Below, piece after piece: positions 7,357-13,198 of a DNA stretch of 13,198 nucleotides. The DNA comes from Betaproteobacteria bacterium (lineage in GTDB: Bacteria > Pseudomonadota > Gammaproteobacteria > Burkholderiales > Ferrovaceae). Where the stretch lies: assembly GCA_028870615.1 (NCBI GenBank), contig JAGWPH010000084.1:1-13198 (forward strand), read 5' to 3'. Position numbers and translations under genes: made by a program. The notes below the pieces were generated by a model. It ran no database searches. It had not been told where the DNA came from and saw nothing but the letters and a program-made list of their open reading frames with translations. Every line of letters begins with the position of its first letter. The first letter of the stretch is position 1.

Positions 7357-7950
7357 ATGTCCAGTTGTGTTGATTTTTGGTTCGACTTTGCAAGCACCTA
7401 CTCCTATGTTTCGGCAATGCGTATAGAGGCTTTGGCTGCAGCCAATGGGACCCAGGTCAATTGGAGACCTTTTTTGCTCGGCCCCGCTTTTACAGCCATG
7501 GGCTGGAATGATTCTCCTTTCAACATTTACCCAGCCAAAGGCCGCTACATGTGGCGAGACCTTGAGCGCCTCTGCGAGCATTACCACTTGCCTTTGAGGC
7601 GACCCTCAAGGTTTCCACGTAATGGCTCGCGACCTGCGAGAATCGTCTGTGCCCACCAGGGAGCACCGTGGATACCCAATTTTGTGCGTGCTGTATTTAC
7701 CGCTGCTTTTGCCGAGGATCAGGATATCGGCGAGTGGGATGTAGTGGCCAAACTGCTGCACAACCTGGGATACGATGAAAAAGCCTTGATCACTGCCGGC
7801 AAAAGTACAGAAAGCAAGGAACTTCTGCGGCACCAGACCGAACAGGCCGTGGCACTGGATATTTTTGGCGCCCCAACTTTCATTGTGGATGGGGAAATGT
7901 TCTGGGGCAACGACCGCTTGGAATACGCGTTGGCATGGGCATCCCGCTAG
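7357..7950 (+). CDS. DsbA-fold isomerase, 2-hydroxychromene-2-carboxylate isomerase family
   Basis: The 197-residue product belongs to the thioredoxin/DsbA-fold group that includes bacterial 2-hydroxychromene-2-carboxylate isomerase and kappa-class glutathione transferase. Family hallmarks are the N-terminal FWFDFASTYSYVSAMRIEAL, with the serine position (Ser13) used in place of a CXXC pair, the segment KGRYMWRDLERLCEHYHLPL with a following FPRN, and the cis-proline loop GAPTFIVDGEMFWGNDRLEY at residues 171-190. These enzymes act in the cytoplasm, some in naphthalene or polycyclic-aromatic degradation, but no other catabolic gene is nearby, so the substrate is open; a glutathione-dependent role is equally likely. 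The ATG at 7357 has GGGAGG (7342-7347) 9 nt upstream. No signal peptide is seen. Confidence 0.85.
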   Translation: MSSCVDFWFDFASTYSYVSAMRIEALAAANGTQVNWRPFLLGPAFTAMGWNDSPFNIYPAKGRYMWRDLERLCEHYHLPLRRPSRFPRNGSRPARIVCAHQGAPWIPNFVRAVFTAAFAEDQDIGEWDVVAKLLHNLGYDEKALITAGKSTESKELLRHQTEQAVALDIFGAPTFIVDGEMFWGNDRLEYALAWASR

Positions 7951-7959
7951 CCTCAGGAC

Positions 7960-7994
7960 TTCATTGGATTGCACGTAAGCCACAATCCAATGAA
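7960..7994. repeat. Perfect 12-bp inverted repeat with 11-nt loop
   Basis: TTCATTGGATTG (7960-7971) is exactly complementary to CAATCCAATGAA (7983-7994), separated by CACGTAAGCCA. Skipping two bases, AGG (7955-7957) can extend the stem with CCT (7995-7997). It starts 9 bp after the isomerase stop codon. No T-run follows on either strand, so it is not a canonical intrinsic terminator, although it could still stop transcription or protect a 3' end. A remnant of a small palindromic mobile repeat is the other option. Confidence 0.7.
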
Positions 7995-8074
7995 CCTAGT
8001 TGTAGTCTATGGGTCAAACGCGCAGGATCGTGCAAAATGGTATTCGATACCGAATAACAGCAAATGGATTACCT

Positions 8075-8410
8075 ATGATTTTATTAGGAAAAATTACCAG
8101 GTTTTTCCTATTGCTTGCGTTGGTTGCAAGCATCGCCTCGTGCGCAACCAAACCACCCCGGAATTCCTCTGAGATAAAAGCGGATAAGGCAATTGAGCTT
8201 GCAGTGACGCAACAACTCGATGACGACCAAAACATCTACGCTCGGCATATCGAAGTCGATGTATACCGGGGCGTTGTTACGCTATCCGGATTTGTTTTCG
8301 AGGCCAATGACTTGTTTGAGGCAGCTCAGGTCGCCGCACGCGTTCCAGGAGTGATCTCCGTGTCAAATCAGATGCAGCTGGAAGTGTTCGGTCGCGGAGG
8401 CAGGAGATGA
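8075..8410 (+). CDS. BON-domain lipoprotein
   Basis: The 111-residue product has a lipoprotein signal peptide (MILLGKITRFFLLLALVA) ending in the lipobox IASC, with Cys23 as the predicted lipidation site. A single BON domain follows at about residues 40-105 (start KAIELAVTQQLDDD, then HIEVDVYRGVVTLSGFV and ARVPGVISVSNQM). BON domains occur in envelope proteins such as OsmY and are thought to bind membranes or other proteins; this one would be anchored on the periplasmic face of a membrane. The frame is open back to an ATG at 8009, but the start at 8075 places the signal peptide at the N-terminus. The ribosome binding site is poor (GGAT near 8066). It lies 51 bp ahead of cynS, with no sign that the functions are linked. 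Confidence 0.85.
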   Translation: MILLGKITRFFLLLALVASIASCATKPPRNSSEIKADKAIELAVTQQLDDDQNIYARHIEVDVYRGVVTLSGFVFEANDLFEAAQVAARVPGVISVSNQMQLEVFGRGGRR

Positions 8411-8461
8411 AATAACAATGCCCATTTACAAATCAATAAAGAATCAGGGAGATAGCCGGCT

Positions 8462-8905
8462 ATGAATCGCAATGATGTCACCGAGTTGATTATTGCTGCA
8501 AGGATACAGAAAGGAATCAAATGGGCGGATGTCGCCAAAAAAGTGGGGCTGTCCAAGGAGTGGGTCACTGCGGGCTGTCTGGGCCAGATGACTTTTGACT
8601 CAAAGCAGGCGAAAACACTGGGAAGGATTTTTGGTCTTCCACAGGAAGCTGTGGCGCTCCTTCAAGTGGTTCCATACAAAGGATCGTTACCCACAGCCGT
8701 GCCCGCAGACCCACTGATCTATCGCTTTTATGAGATAGTCAATGTTTATGGCACGACTTTCAAGGAATTGATCCATGAAGAATTTGGTGATGGCATCATG
8801 TCTGCGATCGATTTCAAGATGGATATTCAGCGGGAACAGAATGCGGCTGGTGACCGGGTAAAGATCAGCATGTCAGGGAAATTCCTGCCGTACAAGACAT
8901 ACTGA
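8462..8905 (+). CDS. cynS: Cyanate hydratase (cyanase)
   Basis: Cyanase converts cyanate and bicarbonate to ammonia and two CO2, a cytoplasmic detoxification that also supplies nitrogen. The 147-residue product has the family length. The N-terminal helical DNA-binding-like domain spans about 1-75 (ADVAKKVGLSKEWVTAGCLG, then KQAKTLGRIFGLP). The catalytic C-domain contains DPLIYRFYEIVNVYGTTFKE and EEFGDGIMSAIDF. The three catalytic residues are present: Arg88, Glu91 and Ser114 by my count. The start has a GGGAG about 10 nt upstream. No cynT carbonic anhydrase, cynR regulator or cyanate transporter gene is in the window, so it appears to be a stand-alone cyanase. It converges with the peroxiredoxin gene 43 bp away, with no obvious terminator between them. 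Confidence 0.95.
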   Translation: MNRNDVTELIIAARIQKGIKWADVAKKVGLSKEWVTAGCLGQMTFDSKQAKTLGRIFGLPQEAVALLQVVPYKGSLPTAVPADPLIYRFYEIVNVYGTTFKELIHEEFGDGIMSAIDFKMDIQREQNAAGDRVKISMSGKFLPYKTY

Positions 8906-8948
8906 GGGTACCCAATCACACGATGGCTTGCGTCCCAACCCGACCTCG

Positions 8949-9602
8949 TTATTTCGGTAGGGAAACTATTCGCAAATAAGGTTTTAGCGTCTTGAAACCT
9001 TGCGGATACTTCTTTTTGGCATCCTCATCGGACACCGAGGTGGGGATGATTACGTCCTGCCCTGGCTTCCAATTCACGGGCGTCGCGACCATGTGCTTGG
9101 CGGTCAGTTGCAAAGAATCCAACAGACGTAGCACCTCGTCGAAATTGCGGCCTGCAGACATCGGATAAATCAGCATCGCCTTTACCTTTTTGTCCGGCCC
9201 TATAATGAAAACCGAGCGAATCGTGGCATTGTCCACGGCAGTGCGTGAGCCACCCCTCGCTTCAGGATGAATCATGTCGTAGGCCTTTGCTACCGCAAGG
9301 TCATGGTCACCAATGAGAGGATAATTAACGGCATGCCCCTGTGTTTCCTGAATATCGCCGAGCCATTTGTTATGGTCGCTGACCGGATCCACGCTGAGTC
9401 CAATGATTTTGGTATTGCGTTTGTCAAATTCAGGCTTCAGTCCAGCCATGTATCCGAGCTCGGTCGTGCAGACCGGTGTGAAATCTTTCGGATGGGAAAA
9501 CAGGATAACCCATTTGTCTCCAATCCAGTCGTGAAACTTGATCGTTCCTTCTGTAGTTTTAGCAGTGAAGTCCGGCGCTGTGTCGCCGATGCGAATTGTC
9601 AT
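8949..9602 (-). CDS. Prx6-type (1-Cys-like) peroxiredoxin
   Basis: This thiol peroxidase reduces hydrogen peroxide and alkyl hydroperoxides. The 217-residue product has the length of the Prx6 subgroup, longer than AhpC or Bcp. The AhpC/TSA domain begins MTIRIGDTAPDFTAKTTEG. The active-site motif is PKDFTPVCTTE, with peroxidatic Cys45 and the SHP histidine just before it. SVDPVSDHNKWLGDI and VDNATIRSVFIIGPDKK follow, then the Prx6-type C-terminal domain with NWKPGQDVIIPTSVSDEDAKKKYP. No second conserved resolving cysteine is visible. The start at 9602 has a GGGGGG-type ribosome binding site about 7 nt upstream; the frame is open to 9728 but the extra residues do not resemble the family. It is the last gene on this strand before cynS. 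Confidence 0.94.
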   Translation of the reverse strand: MTIRIGDTAPDFTAKTTEGTIKFHDWIGDKWVILFSHPKDFTPVCTTELGYMAGLKPEFDKRNTKIIGLSVDPVSDHNKWLGDIQETQGHAVNYPLIGDHDLAVAKAYDMIHPEARGGSRTAVDNATIRSVFIIGPDKKVKAMLIYPMSAGRNFDEVLRLLDSLQLTAKHMVATPVNWKPGQDVIIPTSVSDEDAKKKYPQGFKTLKPYLRIVSLPK

Positions 9603-9677
9603 GCTTAACCCCCCATGATAAATGGACGCACATTCCGAAAACGCCGACCTGAAGATGATCGGGATCCGGCTCGGGCA

Positions 9678-9707
9678 ATCATATACCTCATATAGGATTG
9701 TCGTAAA
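9678..9707 (-). promoter_or_regulatory. Possible promoter upstream of the peroxiredoxin gene
   Basis: Read on the minus strand, TTTACG (complement of 9702-9707) and TATGAT (complement of 9678-9683) are spaced by 18 bp, about 75 bp ahead of the start codon. The surrounding region is AT-rich compared with its neighbours. This is a pattern match only, and I saw no clear OxyR-type operator. Confidence 0.3.
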
Positions 9708-9774
9708 TTTCAACGATGACGCCTGCAACCCGGTCCAACCGTAAATGGTGACAAATTTCCTGCATTGCGGTTAT

Positions 9775-10236
9775 TTACCGTGGAACATCCGGTGGTTCTC
9801 GTATCCAGGTCTGTGTGCGGCCAAACAGTGAAATGCCAACATATCCTCGTACATCAAGTGTGTTATCCGAAACTCGGATTTTGCAGCGGTAGACGTTACC
9901 GTTGTCCGGGTCGATGATTTCGCCGCCCGTGTATTCATCGCCGTCACGCCTCATGCCCCAAAGAATCGTCATACCAGTGATCGGTTGGTTCTTTCTCGTA
10001 CCGTCGCATTTCTCGCAGATGGCATCAGGATGATGGCCCGGGCGGGGAAGGATTTTGACGACGCGTCCTTCGAAAACACCTGCTTTCTCTTCAATGCGCA
10101 CCAGGGATGCAGCTTGGCCGTCCCGATCGTCAAAAGTGCGCCACAAGCCGATGGGAGAGGGCTCAGCAGCCGCCACAGTTGTCAGTACTGCGAGGCCGAG
10201 AATTGCGGTAGCGATGGATAGAATCTTGTTCGTCAT
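9775..10236 (-). CDS. Secreted DUF2147 family protein
   Basis: The 153-residue product starts with a Sec signal peptide (MTNKILSIATAILGLAVLTT, probable cleavage after AAA at residue 24). The mature part closely follows the DUF2147 pattern: GLWRTFDDRDGQAASLVRI, a CEKCDG pair (Cys74, Cys77), KNQPITGMTILWGMRRDGD, EIIDPDNGNVYRCKI and GYVGISLFGRTQTWIR. The family is periplasmic or exported, probably a beta-barrel-like fold, and has no established biochemical function. The start at 10236 puts the signal peptide first; the frame is open to 10305 but the extra residues look unrelated. The ribosome binding site is weak. The gene lies 172 bp upstream of the peroxiredoxin gene on the same strand, too far for tight coupling. 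Confidence 0.9.
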   Translation of the reverse strand: MTNKILSIATAILGLAVLTTVAAAEPSPIGLWRTFDDRDGQAASLVRIEEKAGVFEGRVVKILPRPGHHPDAICEKCDGTRKNQPITGMTILWGMRRDGDEYTGGEIIDPDNGNVYRCKIRVSDNTLDVRGYVGISLFGRTQTWIREPPDVPR

Positions 10237-10332
10237 GGGGATGATCTTTGGGAATGCACTGGAGGAAGATCTTAGGCCAGTATCCATCAAATTAACAGAG
10301 CCCATCCATACTTGCTACGATCTTACTGGATG

Positions 10333-10512
10333 TCATTTTGGTGCGTTCTTGATCAGGCGTTGACGATCAGCTTCATTAGCGAACACCACATGTCCGTCCT
10401 GAACCTTACCCATTACCACATCTTCGTGGTGGAAAGCTTTGTGGCCCTGTCTGTTGCTGAATCCCACGCTTTTGTGGAGGGGGATTACCCACGGCGCGCT
10501 GAAGTGGTTTGT
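10333..10512 (-). pseudogene. Protein-like remnant of unknown origin on the minus strand
   Basis: The minus strand is open for 59 codons and reads like ordinary soluble protein, including GFSNRQGHKAFHHEDVVMGK followed by a charged end with ANEADRQRLIKNAPK and a TGA stop (complement of 10333-10335). The plus strand in the same codon phase gives an unusually hydrophobic and aromatic product, as expected for the antisense of a real gene. There is no convincing start: the frame meets a TAG (complement of 10513-10515) just where toxin-like sequence begins on the plus strand. I do not recognise the family. It may be the 3' end of a gene truncated at a rearrangement. Confidence 0.35.
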
Positions 10513-10599
10513 CTACTTTTATTGGGTGGCGACAAGTCTTCACAAAAACGCGACGTCAAACGCGCTATTGAAATGGCGCAGAATTTGGATAAGGAGTGA
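10480..10599 (+). pseudogene. HigB/RelE-type (Gp49-like) toxin, C-terminal fragment only
   Basis: The last 35 or so residues, with the core LLLLGGDKSSQKRDVKRAIE, match the C-terminus of the small HigB/RelE-superfamily toxins whose partner is an addiction-module antidote protein; the GGDKS-Q motif is diagnostic. These toxins are mRNA-cleaving ribosome-dependent RNases of about 95-100 residues. The frame is open back to an ATG at 10312 and would give 95 residues. However, the N-terminal part (with segments such as SFWCVLDQALTISF) has none of the expected features: no helical RNA-binding start and no GPGYRVYF strand. The upstream DNA instead reads as protein on the other strand. The toxin gene therefore appears cut off at about 10480-10510 and is presumably inactive. 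It ends 3 bp before the antidote gene, the normal toxin-first order. Confidence 0.7.
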
Positions 10600-10602
10600 A
10601 TC

Positions 10603-10890
10603 ATGACAAAATTGGCCCCCTTCGATGCAGCGGACTACCTCAATGATGAGGAAACCATTGCGGAATATATAACTGCGGCGCTGGAAGATCCTAACCCCGA
10701 TGTGTTTCTAACTGCCGTGCGTGATGTTGCCCGTGCCCGTGGTATGACCCAACTCGCAAAAGACGCGGGGGTTGGTCGTGAAAGTCTTTACAAAGCCCTG
10801 ACGCCAGGGGCGAAGCCACGCTATGACACTATGCTCAGACTACTTCACGCTCTGGGAGTAAAACTTTTGGCTTCGCCTGTCCACCCATGA
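10603..10890 (+). CDS. Addiction module antidote protein (HigA-like antitoxin)
   Basis: The 95-residue product matches the antidote proteins that partner HigB/Gp49-type toxins. The N-terminal FDAADYLNDEETIAEYITAA is typical, followed by a Xre-like helix-turn-helix at about residues 48-70 (GMTQLAKDAGVGRESLYKAL) and a final helical stretch (TMLRLLHALGVKLL). Antitoxins of this class neutralise the toxin by direct binding and repress their own operon through the HTH. The ATG at 10603 has AAGGAG (10591-10596) 6 nt upstream, overlapping the end of the toxin fragment. The frame and DNA-binding region are intact, so the protein could still be made although its cognate toxin is truncated. Confidence 0.88.
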   Translation: MTKLAPFDAADYLNDEETIAEYITAALEDPNPDVFLTAVRDVARARGMTQLAKDAGVGRESLYKALTPGAKPRYDTMLRLLHALGVKLLASPVHP

Positions 10891-10981
10891 ACCTAATGGG
10901 CAGCCCCCGGCCATTTCCTGCCTGTCACGAACGACGGTTATATGGCACCATGACTGGTGCAACCAGCCACCAAAGGCCATC

Positions 10982-11218
10982 ATGTCATTAGTCGGAGTTT
11001 ATTTCATTCTTGGTATAGCCCTGTTTCTAGTAGTCCTCTGGGATCACAGAAAGTTTCCAATGACGGCCAAACGACTCACAAAACAATCGGATGCGGATCT
11101 AACTAGTTTCTCTCACGTTGTTTTGGAAAGTAAAAACTTGGCCCTGATGACTTTTTTCGCTATTTTTCTGTGGCCGCTGGTTGTATTTTGGGAGATAACT
11201 GGGGCAAGAAATAAATAG
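10982..11218 (+). CDS. Small membrane protein with two predicted transmembrane helices
   Basis: The 78-residue product has a hydrophobic helix at residues 4-20 (VGVYFILGIALFLVVLW), a basic loop (HRKFPMTAKRLTKQ), a short polar stretch and a second hydrophobic helix at about 53-71 (LALMTFFAIFLWPLVVFWEI). The positive-inside rule suggests a hairpin with both termini outside and the basic loop in the cytoplasm. I do not recognise the family. The ATG at 10982 has only a weak AAAGG about 6 nt upstream. The 91-bp gap before it contains GCACCA and TGGTGC (10945-10960) around a 4-nt loop, overlapping an alternative CTGGT/ACCAG pairing (10954-10966). There is no evident link to the antitoxin gene upstream. 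Confidence 0.6.
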   Translation: MSLVGVYFILGIALFLVVLWDHRKFPMTAKRLTKQSDADLTSFSHVVLESKNLALMTFFAIFLWPLVVFWEITGARNK

Positions 11219-11579
11219 CCCAGTTTCGGCCATGAGCAGACCCCCGGGAATTGCCTCTATAGCAGCCGTTCATCCTTGGGCGCAGGCTGCGTGAAACAAC
11301 TGCCCGAAGGCGCGGGCTGCATCGGGTCGGCAAAGCGCGGACGTCAAGTCGATCATCGTGTGAATACTCCCGATAGTTTGGTAGTATGAAAATGCTATCG
11401 CAAGGAGGCGTGGGCAGTGGTGTCACCCTGGTGCCAGCTCATGGCGTGGGCCTCGCAGCTCCTATGAACTTGCATCGCGCCAATCTTTGGGCGTAATATC
11501 GCGACCCATGTATCCGCAGCCCCCGTGTTACTCAACCGGGGCACAGCGCGATCAGTTCACGTTCATGAAGGAGGGATAA
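11219..11579. other. Intergenic stretch without a convincing gene
   Basis: These 361 bp hold no gene I can support. Minus-strand frames are open for part of it but are arginine- and proline-rich with no family resemblance. The only gene-like element is AAGGAGG (11402-11408) ahead of a GTG-started 28-codon frame (11410-11496). A CCCCG/CGGGG pair with an 11-nt loop lies near 11520-11540, just upstream of the next gene. Confidence 0.5.
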
Positions 11580-12896
11580 ATGAAAGTCCTTCAATTTCGA
11601 ACTTGCGCAGGTTTGACGTTTTTGATGCTCGGCTGGAACCAAAACATTTGGGCTGCTGAAGTTGAAAGCGCCATCCTTTTGACTCCGGACTTTACCAGTG
11701 CAATTGTTCTGGTTATTGGGCCGGACGGCGCATCATCAGCCTCATTGCTTGCGGCTAAAGGCGCATCAATCAACTGGCAAGACTCAGTTTACGCCAATAT
11801 AAAATGTGAAGAGAGCGGGTACGCTGCTAGGCCGGGCGCAGGGGGTCTTAATTATTCGATCTCTGGGTATTCAGTTAATGGCGATACTCTGTTTAAATGG
11901 CTTACCAAGTACAATTACATCAAGGTCGCGGATTATGCGGTTATCTTAACGAATACCCCCTGGGGCAACATCCCGCGAGGCTATCGGTGCATCATCAATT
12001 CCGACGGTACCGAACTCCAGAAGAAGGTCGGCAACGTGCATGCCGGCGGATCGGTCAATATTGGGACACGGGAGTTCGTTAAATGGACGTTCAAAAATAA
12101 CTATCAGACACCAATGGCCGGCAAAGGCAACGTAAAGGTTTTTGCGGGAACATTCGATTATCGAATTAAACCCCTTTTGCCAGGAATCTCATTTCCCAGC
12201 GTTGGATCGGCATCAGTAAAGGCATACTTGGACCCGGATAACGGACGCTGGGTTATGACTAGTTTTGAAAAGCACGATCCGGCTATTACTCTTGACTCGT
12301 CGGGTGTAAGTCTTCCGCCAATGCTCAGCCTGCCCTCCGTGCCTCCTCCGCCGAAAAGACCAGTTTTCTTTAAGGAGGGGAAAAATGACAATGATCGCCA
12401 GCAGGATGAGAGCGTGTGCGGAATGGCAGCGATTAACGGTCAACTTAAGGGGATGACGTGGATTGACTGCATGGTGCAAAAGGGATGGCAGGTTCGCTCG
12501 CCGACTGCTGAGCAACGTCCTGTCCAAGCATCACCGGAAATCGTCGCCAAGCCACCCAGCACTTCGTCAAACCTTGCCGAGGTAGTCGTCGACGGGTGCC
12601 ATAGATTCGTGGCGGAATCGGCAATAGCGAACACAAAGAACTGCAAATGGAAGGGAAGCTGTAAAGACGGCTACGAGGATGGCGCCGGCGTGCAGTCCTG
12701 CTATTCTCCGGGGTCAGTACGACCATTCTCTATAGTGCGCGGGGTCAAGGCTCGGGGCGAGTTTACGAGCGGATCATTGGAGTCTGTTGCAGTGAGGGGC
12801 AATGGGCAATTGATTTACTGCTGTACCCCTGGCAGTGGCCCCACAATTATCACCGTGAATGGACTACCCGACTGGGCCCGCGAATTTGCAAATTAG
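11580..12896 (+). CDS. Secreted cysteine-rich protein of unknown function
   Basis: The 438-residue product has a probable Sec signal peptide (MKVLQFRTCAGLTFLMLGWN, cleavage near residues 25-26). The N-terminal half (about 27-240) is rich in Gly, Ser, Tyr and aromatic residues, suggesting a beta-rich fold, with only Cys76 and Cys137. A proline-rich linker (about 244-262, PPMLSLPSVPPPPKRP) leads to a segment with Cys280 and Cys297. A second low-complexity linker follows (306-330), then a C-terminal domain with Cys340, 355, 361, 374, 414 and 415 (NCKWKGSCKDGYEDG, then YCCTPGSG). The even spread of cysteines suggests disulfides formed in the periplasm or outside the cell. The start is well supported by AAGGAGGG at 11568-11575. 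I do not recognise any family, and no secretion or pilus genes are nearby. Confidence 0.8.
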   Translation: MKVLQFRTCAGLTFLMLGWNQNIWAAEVESAILLTPDFTSAIVLVIGPDGASSASLLAAKGASINWQDSVYANIKCEESGYAARPGAGGLNYSISGYSVNGDTLFKWLTKYNYIKVADYAVILTNTPWGNIPRGYRCIINSDGTELQKKVGNVHAGGSVNIGTREFVKWTFKNNYQTPMAGKGNVKVFAGTFDYRIKPLLPGISFPSVGSASVKAYLDPDNGRWVMTSFEKHDPAITLDSSGVSLPPMLSLPSVPPPPKRPVFFKEGKNDNDRQQDESVCGMAAINGQLKGMTWIDCMVQKGWQVRSPTAEQRPVQASPEIVAKPPSTSSNLAEVVVDGCHRFVAESAIANTKNCKWKGSCKDGYEDGAGVQSCYSPGSVRPFSIVRGVKARGEFTSGSLESVAVRGNGQLIYCCTPGSGPTIITVNGLPDWAREFAN

Positions 12897-12928
12897 GCAA
12901 TAGCCGCTCGGGATGAGATCCATCTCTC

Positions 12929-12950
12929 TGGTCGTTGCGTGCGACGACCA
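12929..12950 (+). terminator. Hairpin downstream of the secreted-protein gene, possible terminator
   Basis: TGGTCGTTG (12929-12937) pairs with CGACGACCA (12942-12950) through nine pairs, including one G-U, around the 4-nt loop CGTG, 33 bp after the stop codon. Only a mixed pyrimidine stretch (CCTCCTT) follows instead of a T-run, so termination efficiency is doubtful. Confidence 0.4.
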
Positions 12951-13198
12951 TGCCTCCTTGGTCCGTTCGTCGCGGAATAGGATATTTCTCCCCCCAGACG
13001 GAAGGGGTGCCCTCCCGAAGCTAATCCCCGGCATCTTGCGTATGCGCGTCACGGGCGGTCTTGTGGAACCGCTTATGCCTATCAACAATATGACTCGAAC
13101 GTCGGCACCGAGACGCCGTGCTATCTCGGGTCACTAGAGTTTGCCTTCGCACAACGCCCAGCCCATCTCGCCGAACCTCCACGAAAAACCGCGCAGAC
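12951..13198. other. End of window, no gene recognised
   Basis: Short frames are open on both strands (for example a minus frame reaching 13088) but none has a ribosome binding site, typical composition or family resemblance. I see no tRNA, repeat array or transposase remnant here. Part of a gene continuing beyond the window cannot be excluded. Confidence 0.4.

Noticed and set aside
8038..8056. Small palindromes GGTAT/ATACC and TATTC/GAATA upstream of the BON lipoprotein
   Set aside because: The stems are only 5 bp and overlap each other, which is too weak to call an operator.
11160..11426. 88-codon minus-strand open frame
   Set aside because: It is arginine- and proline-rich, overlaps the end of the two-helix membrane gene, and lacks a ribosome binding site or family resemblance.
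12864..13088. 74-codon minus-strand open frame at the end of the window
   Set aside because: It overlaps the end of the secreted-protein gene, has ordinary shadow-frame composition and no recognisable domain.

Overview
The window looks like a chromosomal piece from a betaproteobacterium, possibly a Nitrosomonadales or Ferrovum-type lineage. The clues are the order rnr-rlmB-rpsF-priB-rpsR-rplI-dnaB-radA, an S18 protein with the long basic N-terminus common in that class, and a PriB with the YTPAG and FLA-KSR motifs seen in Neisseria-type PriB. The class assignment is an inference from protein resemblance; no rRNA or other marker is present. 

Positions 1-5762 are a compact, co-directional housekeeping block on the plus strand. 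It holds the 3' end of rnr (RNase R), rlmB (23S rRNA Gm2251 methylase), then a clear sigma70-like promoter overlapping the rlmB stop and a structured leader. After these come rpsF (S6), priB (primosomal protein, UUG start overlapping the rpsF stop), rpsR (S18), rplI (L9), dnaB (replicative helicase) and radA (branch-migration ATPase). Spacing is 12 bp or less from rpsF onward, so the genes are probably co-transcribed and couple ribosome assembly to replication restart and recombination. 

Positions 5749-7052 are a transition zone. A minus-strand YciK-like short-chain dehydrogenase overlaps the end of radA tail to tail. It keeps its nucleotide-binding motif but has lost the catalytic Ser, Tyr and Lys. 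Next to it, pointing the other way, is a decayed c-type cytochrome gene with an intact CHDCH heme motif but at least three frame changes, a nonsense codon and no start codon. 

Positions 7053-13198 are accessory DNA with loosely packed genes on both strands: a 52-residue charged protein (-), a DsbA-fold isomerase of the 2-hydroxychromene-2-carboxylate isomerase family (+), a long perfect inverted repeat, a BON-domain lipoprotein (+), cyanase cynS (+), a Prx6-type peroxiredoxin (-), a secreted DUF2147 protein (-), a HigB/RelE-type toxin reduced to its C-terminus beside an intact antidote gene (+), a two-helix membrane peptide (+), and a 438-residue secreted cysteine-rich protein I cannot assign (+). 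Cyanate detoxification, peroxide defence and envelope proteins fit a stress-related cargo region. The two broken genes and the toxin junction show it has been reshuffled. I saw no tRNA, rRNA, CRISPR array, transposase or integrase. The best candidates for something undescribed are the orphan secreted protein and the catalytically stripped SDR.
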